NCBI GenBank assembly: GCA_012934845.2
Contig: WNNJ02003297.1
Coordinates: 1 to 64,000, forward strand
Length of the DNA stretch: 64,000 bases
Reading direction: 5' to 3'
Source: Pomphorhynchus laevis
Lineage: Eukaryota > Acanthocephala > Palaeacanthocephala > Echinorhynchida > Pomphorhynchidae
Shown: positions 33,641 to 42,814 of the stretch, piece by piece
Position numbering within the stretch: position 1 is the first letter of the stretch
Layout of the letters: each line of letters begins with the position of its first letter
Position numbers and translations under genes: made by a program
Notes under the pieces: model-generated
Database searches by the model: none
What the model was told of the DNA's origin: nothing
The model's input: the letters and a program-made list of their open reading frames with translations, nothing else

Positions 33641-36600
33641 TTGAACTATCGAATCTACAAAATTGAAAAGAATACCAACGATTTTTATATTCAAAATTTG
33701 AGTGTCATCAAATCAGTCGTAAATTTAAAACTCAGCGATCGAGTGGTTTGCAATAACGACGCCATGTCAGGAAACCCAATTCATCATCTACACCCTTCAC
33801 ATACCTCCTCGCTTTGTTCAGTTTGTGGACGAGTTATTTCCATTACTAAGCTCGGACTCATAAAGGTACACGGACCAATACGTTCTCGATGCCTAGGATC
33901 GTCTCTCCCGCCAACTCCAATGGCTGCCACTACTAACGTCACTGTTCCGCCGACAAACTTTTTGTTTCCGGAGAGTAAGCGTGTTAATGATGACATCTTC
34001 CTTAAAACGTCTGGTCATACATCAACTGAGGCTCACGTTGACGCGGTGAGTGAGTCATACATCACCTGGTCGTTCCTTCAAGAACTATGGCAATCTGAAG
34101 CGCCTACTTTTCGACGCATTCGCTGGAATCTTCGAAGCAGGTCTGCTCGAATATTGTCAAGACTCATTGCTGATGCGCTGCATTATCGTTCACCCGCATC
34201 TTGGACACTCCTTCTCGGTTTTGCCAAAATTGCCTTCATTAAGTCAGATATCAAAGGTCGCCCCTCAAGACGCCGCAACGCGACTCTACATGGCATATCT
34301 CGAATGCTAGATAACATTGAATCCAGACAGCTCGGAGAGATACGCGATCAAGTTTTGCCATTCCTCAATTCTCCCAAAAAGACAGCTCACACTAGTACAA
34401 TGATGTCGTCAATAGATTTGGCAAGACAGGGTAATTACAGTAAGGCCATGCAACGTTTATCCTCTTCCCGATATATTTCACCCACTGATGAAGTTCGACA
34501 GCAGCTGGGTCACTTGCACCCCGCGGGTAAAGACATACATCACTCATACCTTTGTAATAGTAAGCCTATTCTTTTTGACAGTGATACCGTAAAAGACGCT
34601 GTATTTTCTTTCCCCGCAGCATCATCGCCTGGTTGTCTTGGACTGAGGCCCGAACACTTGCAGCACCTCATTTCCGCCGATCCCTCAGAAACACTTCTTT
34701 CACGCTTAACGCAATTGATAAACAACATGGTGGCAGGTGATTTAGCACAACAAGTTGCTCCTTTCTTGGCAGGCGCGAATCTCATCGCTCTAGAAAAGCC
34801 AAACGGAGGTATTCGCCCCATTGCAATTGGAGATACACTCCGACGAATATGCTCAAAGTGCGTTTGTTCGAAGTTAAGAGGAGAGTTCGTAACGATTCTC
34901 AGACCATTACAGATGGGCGTTGCAACACCGAACGGCATTGACAACATAATCCATCAGGTCCGCCGCACGAACGAACATATGCCTGAATTGGGAAATTGGA
35001 CGTGGGCAAAAATCGACGTGTCGAACGCATTTAACACTATTGACAGGCGTATTTTCTTGAGAGCAATTGAATCCCAAATTCCTCAAATGGCAGCGTGGGT
35101 ACGTTGGTGCTACGATCACCCCACTTATCTCCGTTTCGGCTCGCAATACCTAAAATCTGAATCCGGAGTTCAACAAGGTGACCCCTTAGGCCCTCTACTG
35201 TTCTCTGTGGCAATCCACCCAGTACTTGCACAGCTTAACAATATGGAGGGCATTCATTTCAACAAATGGTATTTGGATGATGGCATCATTGGGGGCAACC
35301 CAAATGCCATTGCTCTTGCACTGAATTTTATCTCCTCAGAATTTTCAATGATTGGATTGTCCATTAACTGGGGTAAGACGGAACTTATAGGAAACACAGA
35401 CGATATGCAATCCATCAACAATACTTGTCAGCAACCCTGTACAGTTGCGAGTGGTCGCAATTTTCCACTACTCGGTTGTCCGATTGGATCGCCTGATTTT
35501 GTCAAGTCGTTCATGCTCGAAAAGGTTATGCCCAAACTCCTCCACGATATAGATCTCGTGACATCAATTCCTGATGCTCATGTAGCTTATTTGCTTTTGC
35601 GACACTGCGCGTCAGCCCCTAGAGTGACATTTTACATGAGAAACGTTGACTTCCGTTTTATGGACGACTTCTGCCATCGGTTCGACGAGGTAGTTATGCG
35701 CGCACTTGGAATAATCACATCAGTTCAACTTTCAACCAAGGAAAAGTGTCAAGCTGAACTTCCTCTAAACATGGGCGGACTCGGTCTGAGAAGTACTCTG
35801 AAACACTGTTCAGCAGCCTTTATAGCAAGCACTCAAGCTGTCGCAACTTCTCTTGATATAGATGCTAGTACTTTTCCTGGACTCATCACATCAAAAAACG
35901 CACTAGAGGAAGTTTCAACTAAGTTCGTTGTGTCGACAGTACAGGGAAAATTGTCCTCTCTCATTGACTCAGCCATGCTAGATCAGTTAAAATCGAGATC
36001 GAGTGAGGCGGACAAAGCGCGAATACTTTCAGTGTCCTCTCCCCACGCAAATGCTTGGCTACAATGTACACCCAACAAAAGTCTTGGTCTAGGGCTGACC
36101 GACAACGAATTTTCTGTCCTAATACGTTTCTGGATGGGCATTCCCATTTCTGATGAAATCTACAGGTGCAGTAGGTGTTACCGTAAAGCTGATTGTATGG
36201 GTTTCCATGCCTTAACATGCTCTTTTGGAGGTTTCACAGGCCTACGTCATAATGGCATACGAGACATTGTTTTTCAGGCTGCACAATCGGCTGGAATGCA
36301 CGCTGGACGAGAAGTCCCGAACCTGATAAAGAATCTCAGAGAAAGACCGGCTGATATTCTAATTTACGGAGATCCGCCGGAAGCAGTGGATTTTGCGGTT
36401 ACAAACCCGCTACAGAAGGCCTACATCCGCCATGCCGCTCGTACCCAACTTTTCTCTGCCAATGAGTACGCCTCCAATGTCAAAGACAGGAAATACCGGG
36501 CTCAAATGATCGAAGCAGGGTACAACTTCACCCCTGCTGTGCTAGAGTGTTACGGAGGCTGGAATCCAGAGGGTGAGCAAGTAGTTAGGCGCATAGCTCG

Positions 36601-37357
36601 AAATTTAGCTCTTCGTTCATCAATGTCGTACGATATTGCAGCAGCCCGCCTGTTTCAGCGTATTTCAATCGCGTTGATGCGAGGAAATGCAAAGGCCCTT
36701 CTATCGAGCATTGAAAACAATTATCATCCATATTTCGACCAAATAAATCCGAACATTTGCCATCCTGAACCTCGCGAAGTTTGCATTCACAGTTCAACAA
36801 CTGATTACAATTTTCTTGACTCCACGATAATACATATGCGTCCGAATGATGATGGCCAAAAAGAATTACCCCAATCAGACGAAGAAGCAGTTGCCGAAGC
36901 CCGCGAATTAAATATTTCTGAAAGCGGGCCTACGGAGCCTTCATCCGCCAGCGTTTCCCGCATATCACTGAACCCGACAAAGGGTTCCGACGAACTAATA
37001 CCAAAATCCATATGCAGTCAAATCAACCGAAATAAAAAGTGTGAAGGTTTTCGAGAATTCCTAAGATTAAAAGATTATGGATTACAGATGCCCACCAATA
37101 TGCGCGGGCTTGCTCCGAGTCAATTAAAAGATCTAAATCTTACGAATAAATGTGGTTGCGACTATGAACAGTCAGGTGGATATAACTACAATGCAGATCA
37201 ATTTTTAGAACGCAATGGAGAAGTTGACAGCACATTAGTAAAGCTTAAAAACTGTCAAACATCGTATATCAATGCTAACTTTGTTGGATATAAACCTGCG
37301 AATCAATCATACATACTTTCTCAGGGCCCTTTGTCGAACACGATCTCACATTATTAA
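33641..37357 (+). CDS. REL-type LINE polyprotein fused in frame to the start of a protein tyrosine phosphatase domain
   Basis: Open for 1238 codons. N-terminal CCHC finger at residues 59-84 (CSVCGRV, HG, RC). A typical linker follows (SRLIADALHYRSPASWTLLL), then the RT: PNGGIRPIAIGDTLRRICSK, AKIDVSNAFNTID (about 458), GVQQGDPLGPLLFS, FNKWYLDDGIIGG (about 543). The thumb has LPLNMGGLGLRS. Next come a Cys/His motif CSRCYRKADCMGFHALTC with RHNGIRD (about 843-880) and the PD-(D/E)xK nuclease: RPADILIYGD, DFAVTNP, LECYGGWNPEG (about 900-975). A polar linker of about 200 residues leads to a PTP-like start from about 1190: LVKLKNCQTSYINANFVGY and SYILSQGPLSNTISHY, the latter matching PTP1B SYILTQGPLPNT. 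A TAA stops the frame at 37355, where PTPs have Trp. The same frame continues at once in the next feature. No intron anywhere. Start codon uncertain; Met42 (MSGNPIHH) is an alternative. Confidence 0.88.
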   Translation: MNYRIYKIEKNTNDFYIQNLSVIKSVVNLKLSDRVVCNNDAMSGNPIHHLHPSHTSSLCSVCGRVISITKLGLIKVHGPIRSRCLGSSLPPTPMAATTNVTVPPTNFLFPESKRVNDDIFLKTSGHTSTEAHVDAVSESYITWSFLQELWQSEAPTFRRIRWNLRSRSARILSRLIADALHYRSPASWTLLLGFAKIAFIKSDIKGRPSRRRNATLHGISRMLDNIESRQLGEIRDQVLPFLNSPKKTAHTSTMMSSIDLARQGNYSKAMQRLSSSRYISPTDEVRQQLGHLHPAGKDIHHSYLCNSKPILFDSDTVKDAVFSFPAASSPGCLGLRPEHLQHLISADPSETLLSRLTQLINNMVAGDLAQQVAPFLAGANLIALEKPNGGIRPIAIGDTLRRICSKCVCSKLRGEFVTILRPLQMGVATPNGIDNIIHQVRRTNEHMPELGNWTWAKIDVSNAFNTIDRRIFLRAIESQIPQMAAWVRWCYDHPTYLRFGSQYLKSESGVQQGDPLGPLLFSVAIHPVLAQLNNMEGIHFNKWYLDDGIIGGNPNAIALALNFISSEFSMIGLSINWGKTELIGNTDDMQSINNTCQQPCTVASGRNFPLLGCPIGSPDFVKSFMLEKVMPKLLHDIDLVTSIPDAHVAYLLLRHCASAPRVTFYMRNVDFRFMDDFCHRFDEVVMRALGIITSVQLSTKEKCQAELPLNMGGLGLRSTLKHCSAAFIASTQAVATSLDIDASTFPGLITSKNALEEVSTKFVVSTVQGKLSSLIDSAMLDQLKSRSSEADKARILSVSSPHANAWLQCTPNKSLGLGLTDNEFSVLIRFWMGIPISDEIYRCSRCYRKADCMGFHALTCSFGGFTGLRHNGIRDIVFQAAQSAGMHAGREVPNLIKNLRERPADILIYGDPPEAVDFAVTNPLQKAYIRHAARTQLFSANEYASNVKDRKYRAQMIEAGYNFTPAVLECYGGWNPEGEQVVRRIARNLALRSSMSYDIAAARLFQRISIALMRGNAKALLSSIENNYHPYFDQINPNICHPEPREVCIHSSTTDYNFLDSTIIHMRPNDDGQKELPQSDEEAVAEARELNISESGPTEPSSASVSRISLNPTKGSDELIPKSICSQINRNKKCEGFREFLRLKDYGLQMPTNMRGLAPSQLKDLNLTNKCGCDYEQSGGYNYNADQFLERNGEVDSTLVKLKNCQTSYINANFVGYKPANQSYILSQGPLSNTISHY

Positions 37358-38386
37358 AATATGGTTTGGCAAGATAACGTTCGGTCGATTATTATTCTGA
37401 ATAAGTTAGTAGAAAAGGGCCGTTCCAAATGCTTCCAGTTTTTTACAATGGAGTGCACTATGGAAAAAATACTAATCGATGGTCTTACCGAAGAAGATAC
37501 GGCAATTATGCGTTTGAACGATATCGATATGACTGTTGAACTTCAATCTGGAATACATTACGACTCGTTTGTAAAGAGGATTTTAAAAGTTCTAAAAAGC
37601 AATACAGGCGAAACAAGAGATATACATCATTACAATTATACTGATTGGCCTGACTTTGGCGAACCCTCTTGCCCTGAAAATTTCCTTCGTTTTCTTAGCA
37701 TATTACGAAGTCAACATGTCTTCGAACACTCACCAGTTATTCATTGCAGTGCTGGTATAGGAAGAAGTGGCACGTTTGCTTTTGTAGATATCGTACACAC
37801 TCTACTTGCAGCAAGTGAAGGTTGTAACTCTCATGCTCAACTTATGAATATTTTACACCATCTTCGTAATGAACGTCCTGGGCTTATTCAAACACCGGAG
37901 CAGCTCAGATTCTGTTTCCTATCAATCATACGAGCGTTCTGCGATGTCAACATGAAGATCAACCCTAAATGGGTATCGGAGTTTATCGATTTTATTGAAG
38001 AAGATTCCTCTATAAATCTAAAATCTGTTGTTACCGAAACTGCAAAACAAGAAAATAGCATTACACATCCAGATTCGACAACGGCAACGCCTTCTGATAC
38101 AATATTAACTAATGATGATAACGTTGATCAACTATGCGAGGAAGTAATGAATCACATGCTAGACCAATGCTGTAGCACGAAGGAATTTAATATCGATATG
38201 ATAGCTGGATATTCAAGCATGAAGGTTGTTACGTGTGGAAAACTGGTCGATAAAATAGAATTTGTCCAGAATTGCTTGGTAAGTTCTGATGAATCATCAT
38301 CTACATCTGATGAGGATTTCGATAAAAACGGCGTCGATCTCGACAATTGCTGGACTGAAACAGACAGTTCAACTTTTTTTTCTTAA
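37358..38386 (+). CDS. Protein tyrosine phosphatase domain (PTP1B/TC-PTP-like), same frame after one stop
   Basis: From the codon after TAA the frame reads on for 342 codons. NMVWQDNVRSIIILNKLVEK aligns with the PTP motif EMVWEQ---VVMLN--MEKG. The YNYTDWPDFGEP WPD loop follows (general acid Asp about residue 95 from Met 37361). The signature loop HCSAGIGRSGTFAF has Cys about 129, Arg about 135. The Q loop is IQTPEQLRFCFLSII. A Ser/Asp-rich C-terminal tail of ~140 residues ends SSTFFS. All catalytic loops are intact. The phosphotyrosine-recognition Tyr of the usual NRYRDV box is not recognisable upstream. An independent start at 37361 would make a domain missing its first strands. The absence of introns in a domain that is usually split by many suggests it derives from a reverse-transcribed mRNA. 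Confidence 0.88.
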   Translation, partial: NMVWQDNVRSIIILNKLVEKGRSKCFQFFTMECTMEKILIDGLTEEDTAIMRLNDIDMTVELQSGIHYDSFVKRILKVLKSNTGETRDIHHYNYTDWPDFGEPSCPENFLRFLSILRSQHVFEHSPVIHCSAGIGRSGTFAFVDIVHTLLAASEGCNSHAQLMNILHHLRNERPGLIQTPEQLRFCFLSIIRAFCDVNMKINPKWVSEFIDFIEEDSSINLKSVVTETAKQENSITHPDSTTATPSDTILTNDDNVDQLCEEVMNHMLDQCCSTKEFNIDMIAGYSSMKVVTCGKLVDKIEFVQNCLVSSDESSSTSDEDFDKNGVDLDNCWTETDSSTFFS

Positions 38387-38435
38387 CTTAACTTAAAATT
38401 GTTATTTACCTTCATATTGAAAATTGTAAAATATC

Positions 38436-38490
38436 AATAATATTTTAGTTATTATTAAAATATTATTAGTAATTATAATATTATTTAACT
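38436..38490. repeat. TAATATTATT-type AT tract after the phosphatase ORF
   Basis: Similar in units to 33366-33480. It marks the gap between the phosphatase stop and the next LINE fragment. Confidence 0.5.
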
Positions 38491-38499
38491 TGCAAAACC

Positions 38500-39715
38500 A
38501 CAAACAGTTGGTTTGAAAGCTTTCGTTCGCGGCTGTTCGAGCACTTATTACCTCATATGTTAGGTACCGGACCGATTAGAGAGGAAGATAGAATACTAAT
38601 TACACTTCCATTCAAATTTGGTGGACTCGGAATTTATAACCCAACCGAAAGAGAAAATGTGGATTACGTGAACTCGTTAAAGATGTTTGAGCTTAATAGG
38701 AATAGCTGTCAAAATTCTGCTCTTCTGGATAATCGACGAGATTTGCTAAGCCACATCCGTTATTCCAATTTTAGCAGACGGGCTCATATTTCATCAGGTC
38801 TCATCCAATCCTCGGAGAGGTATCTTGCTTCGATTCTTAAAAACGCCAATACAACTGGAGCGTCGTCATGGCTGAATCCAGCGTATGACCTAGCGGGTAC
38901 ATTTCTAACTTCGAGGGAGTTTCAAGACGCTGTTGCAGTACGATATGGCTGGCAACCAAACTCAATGGCAAATAAGTGCCCTTGCGGTGCCGGATTTGAT
39001 ATTACGCATGCCCTGTCATGCACGACTGGAGGATTTAATTTTGTCCGTCACAATATTGTAATCGATGAAATATCTAAATGTTTAAGCACGTTTTGTAAGT
39101 GCGTAATAAAAGAACCCCAACTTAATCCTGTACCTCAATCTATTGAATTCGATAACAATACAACATCGCGAGATAGAGATGCAAGGGCAGATATTTCTTG
39201 CAACGGCCTATTTGGGAATGCTACGAACCGTTCCTTCATGGAAATATGCGTTTTTAACTCTTTGGCTCCGTCGTACTCCCTATCAAGAATATCAGACCCC
39301 TTCAAATACCACGAAAATCGCAAAAATGCAAAATATAATGAACGAATAGTGAAAGTCGAGCATGCATCCTTTCACCCGATTATATTATCGACCACAGGAG
39401 GGATGGGTCCGACAACGAACGCTGTACTGAAACAAATATCAAGTCAGATATCCACTCGCACTCATTTTTCGTACAATGATTGTATACGAACCTTACGATC
39501 AAGGATCTCAACCCTTATTGCAAAGGCTGTTTCAATGTCAATAAGGATGAAACCTTACGCATGTTAGAAAGCAGACATGTCATAAAGCAACAACCAATGA
39601 TCACACAAAATCACAAATAACGTTTTAAGTTTTATAGTGATAACAATATAAGAGCCCATTTGCGGGTAACCCGTTAATTGTAATTGTCTGTTATCAATAA
39701 TAATTTTTGATTGTT
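38500..39715 (+). mobile_element. REL-type LINE E, 3' half
   Basis: 5'-truncated. It starts within the RT thumb (frame opening FGGLGIYNP at about 38615) and runs to a 3' terminus with GCCCATTTGCGGGTAACC (39653-39670). It belongs to the same lineage as LINE C and the inverted piece at 27.6 kb, and is not the YLDDG lineage of the neighbouring phosphatase fusion. Confidence 0.8.
38557..39567 (+). CDS. LINE E C-terminus: Cys/His motif and REL endonuclease, 336 aa open frame
   Basis: FKFGGLGIYNP closes the thumb. KCPCGAGFDITHALSCTTGG with RHNIVIDEIS is the Cys/His-RHN motif. RDRDARADISCNGLFG and FMEICVFNSLAPS give the REL nuclease metal-binding part, and HASFHPIILSTTGGMG is the following E/Q-containing strand. 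The end NDCIRTLRSRISTLIAKAVS is the usual C-terminal helix. The frame has no stop over 336 codons, so the copy is relatively young, although it lacks the RT palm and everything upstream. Confidence 0.8.
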   Translation: MLGTGPIREEDRILITLPFKFGGLGIYNPTERENVDYVNSLKMFELNRNSCQNSALLDNRRDLLSHIRYSNFSRRAHISSGLIQSSERYLASILKNANTTGASSWLNPAYDLAGTFLTSREFQDAVAVRYGWQPNSMANKCPCGAGFDITHALSCTTGGFNFVRHNIVIDEISKCLSTFCKCVIKEPQLNPVPQSIEFDNNTTSRDRDARADISCNGLFGNATNRSFMEICVFNSLAPSYSLSRISDPFKYHENRKNAKYNERIVKVEHASFHPIILSTTGGMGPTTNAVLKQISSQISTRTHFSYNDCIRTLRSRISTLIAKAVSMSIRMKPYAC

Positions 39716-40882
39716 AAAAAAATTATAATATTATTAGTAGTAATATTATAATAATATTATACAGTATTATTAGATACTGACTCAAGTTCATAGTTCAACT
39801 TGTTAATATTTTATAAACGAAAACAAAACTTTTTTATCCATAAATCGATCATAATTCACGATTGAAAGATCAGCCTTTGGCGTCATTCTAAAAATGAAAA
39901 AAAAATCCAACAAATTATTAATCGCGTATTTATAAAAAAACTGTCTACTTTATTTTAATAAAAAGAGTTTTTTTTGTTACAATGAGTTATTTTTTACAAT
40001 ATTTTTGTAACAATGGTATAAAGTGCTAAATAAGTTTAGAGCTTGAAAAAAAACAGTCATTGCACGATTAGATATAAACAAAGGTCAATGCTAAAAGTAC
40101 AATTTATTAGCAATAATTGTACTAAACAGAGGCAAATGAGAAGAGATTTTTATTCTTAGTTAAAAACTATATCAAGATAGTTTAATAATTTCAGTTGAGC
40201 CGTTTTAAACATCAAAAGGACTGCGAAAATTCAATTCCTGATTATGGTTTCGATATATAAATATTAATATTAGTAAATTATCTACTTTATAATCATTATC
40301 TTTAAAATACCGCTAGATACTTATTTGTTTGAAGATGACACAAATAGAAAGTAAATTACTTAATCAAAACATGTTAAATTGATCAACAACAGCCATCTAA
40401 AAGTTTATTATCGCAATTATAAATTGTTATCTAAATAAAAAAAATTCTGGTGAATGCAAGAGCAAAAAATAAATTAAATATTTTGTTTATGCGATGCTCA
40501 TATAAATTCTAATTTACAATATTATCTAAGTTACAAAATGTACAATGAAAAGTATCTCTAGCTCAGAACAAACACATCTGAGTGTTTTAGATATATCATT
40601 TGCACTGCATATGAGAACAAACTGAGTGTATTTCTTCAATACTTGGTATTAATAAAAATACGTTTCTTTGATTAATTTGAAAGAAAAAATAGAATATATT
40701 AGTGTGAAACTGCAAATTTTAAACCTGGCTTTCAATTAGATTGAATATTTTAAGTATGTGAACGAAATTACATCGATAATATTGTCTAAATCAATCTTAG
40801 AAGTTCTGCAAAAATATTTAATGAAATATTAAAAAATATCATTGTTAGCCATTTAAAATTGTAAATTTGTAAATTTGTTATT
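39716..40882. other. AT-rich intergenic stretch
   Basis: Starts with a TAATATTATT-type tract (39715-39775). The rest has no supported feature. Confidence 0.45.
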
Positions 40883-41092
40883 CCTATACAACGTCTGTTA
40901 TTTATTAGTTAATTCATAAAAATTGACTTTTATTTTAAATTTCAATTAAAAATGTTAACTTGATATAAATTATATAAAATCTTATACAATAATTATTAAT
41001 TATTTATAATTATTTATTATTTAAATTTTATATAGCATTATTTTTAATTTTATAAATAATATAAAATACGTAAACTCTATTAGCTGATCTGA
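40883..41092 (+). mobile_element. PLE-1 terminal fragment
   Basis: From CCTATACAACGTCTGTTATT to the slightly changed terminus AAACTCTATTAGCTGATC. Only the AT-rich end is present, with moderate divergence. Confidence 0.75.
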
Positions 41093-41673
41093 TTTCAATT
41101 GCACAATTTCATCAAAACTGGCTATCCCAATATCATTGCATAAAAACTGAATATCTATAGCATTCAACTGGAATACTAGTAGAATGTGGCAGTTGCAAAC
41201 AACCTCGTTACTTATATGTTCATTAAATATAAAAGTTGTTATTTGTCCTATCAATTCACTTGATATCACAATTTTTTTTTAATTTTGGAGCTATTTAAAT
41301 TGTGATAATTGGATTTAAAGCAAATGTTTATTAATTAATTTGATTTACTAGTAAATCACTCGATCAAGAAGATTAATTATGGATTAGTAGATAATATTAA
41401 TTAATATTAAGTCAAATAGAAGTAAATAAAATAAGATCATGTAATTAACTATCTGCGTAACGAATCGTCATTGCCTTATATCATAGCTTTAATGGTCATT
41501 ACATTTATCATAATAGCCGTTTAGATTATAGGGAACGAATCACATAAATTTATTAAAAAACAACTTATTACATCAAATGCTTATTTGAGCAATAAAGATT
41601 ATTATTATTACCAGACTGCTCTGTCGTACAAAATGCTTATGAAAGTAAACGCTATTAAACAAATTACGAAATA
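41093..41673. other. Intergenic, nothing recognised
   Basis: AT-rich sequence downstream of the three-exon gene. The minus-strand frame at 41021-41269 overlaps the PLE-1 end and is not a gene. Confidence 0.4.
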
Positions 41674-42475
41674 TCAGTAACCTATGTGTTGAATTGCTGT
41701 AACCTTATAAACGTTGATATCTTCGCAAGTATGTCGTTCAATAACGTTTTCAGCCGTTGATACAATATTGGAATTAATCACTCGGATATCCTTAGATTCA
41801 CATATGTCATTTCCGCAAAAATGATTGATTATCGGATCGGCGTCTTCATCTAATACATTTGAATGATAACAGCCCATGTCTGTCCACATCAAGTCTAAAA
41901 TGAGTTATATTTTCAAACATATTATACAATTTAAACATATAGCAGCTAAGATAGTTAAACTAATAGATAGTTGAGATAGAAAACATTACGTGTGATTAAA
42001 TTTCAAATGCATAAAATCAATATTTTAGGAAAGTACACATTCTCTTGCACAATCAGCATGTGGGACTAGATATTTTGCCTTTGCGAATCCATTGCTGTTC
42101 TGACATTGTTGGTCATGACAGTTACACATGTATATTTTCTTTAACTACAAATTATTTATTACCATAAAGTGTACTGCGATTTTTAAAATTAAAAATCGAA
42201 AATTAAATTTAAAAATAAAAAAAATAAAATAATATTTTATAATAACACTCAATCATATTGTATAAAATCATACTTTATATTATAACCAATACAACATTCT
42301 AGCAATGAATACATATGTACATTGTACTAACACAATAATATAATATTTATTATAGTATATCTGTTTATTATATTATAAATCTTCGCACCTGGTCGTCATT
42401 AAGGCAGAACACATACAAGGCATCAATTCCTGGTTTAATTTTAGCAAATTCAAAGCAATCTATGCTTGCATAGTT
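41674..42475 (-). CDS. Unrecognised gene, last three exons (137 aa seen)
   Basis: Three minus-strand exons join in phase: 42475-42389 (NYASIDCFEFAKIKPGIDAL to NDDQ, phase 0), 42144-42039 (LKKIYMCNCHDQQCQNSNGF to HADCARE, phase 0 in, 1 out) and 41894-41674 (LMWTDMGCYHSNVLDEDADP to IQHIGY, stop). Acceptors are TAG at each exon. Donors are CAG|GTGCG and a weaker AAT|GTGTAC. The second exon has six Cys, with a CNCHDQQC cluster. I see no known domain, signal peptide or membrane span in this part. Upstream exons were not found, and a PLE-1 copy lies just upstream from 42815. The phase agreement supports a real gene; the family is unknown. Confidence 0.5.
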
Positions 42476-42814
42476 CTAGTCAATAACGTACAAGTGAAGA
42501 TTTATTTCTTGACCAAGACCGTGGACATTGAGAGAGCAATGGTTTCCAAGTTACATGAGCAAGAACACTTCAAGAAGTTTGCTTTGATATGAAATTAAGT
42601 ATATACATTTGAAATGTAGGTTTTGCTGATCTAATATTGCACATTACGACTAAGTTCTAAGAATATAAAGCATACTCTTAAGATATACATGAAGTGTCCA
42701 AATGGTAAACGAAAGGAGAAAAAGCAAATGAGCTGAAATTAAACAGAAACACTGATCGAAATACAAAATCTGGTCGGCATTATGATCATTTCGAAGAATG
42801 CATACTACATCATC
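42476..42814. other. Region upstream of the three-exon gene end
   Basis: A short plus-strand frame (about 42471-42592, LTKTVDIERAMVSKLHEQEH) looks protein-like but has no partner exons. Nothing else was recognised. Confidence 0.3.

Noticed and set aside
33784-36800. Several minus-strand frames of 60-135 codons opposite the LINE ORF
   Set aside because: Antisense shadows of a long, clearly coding plus-strand frame.
42471-42592. Plus-strand frame as an exon of another gene
   Set aside because: Composition is plausible, but no partner exon or convincing splice donor was found.
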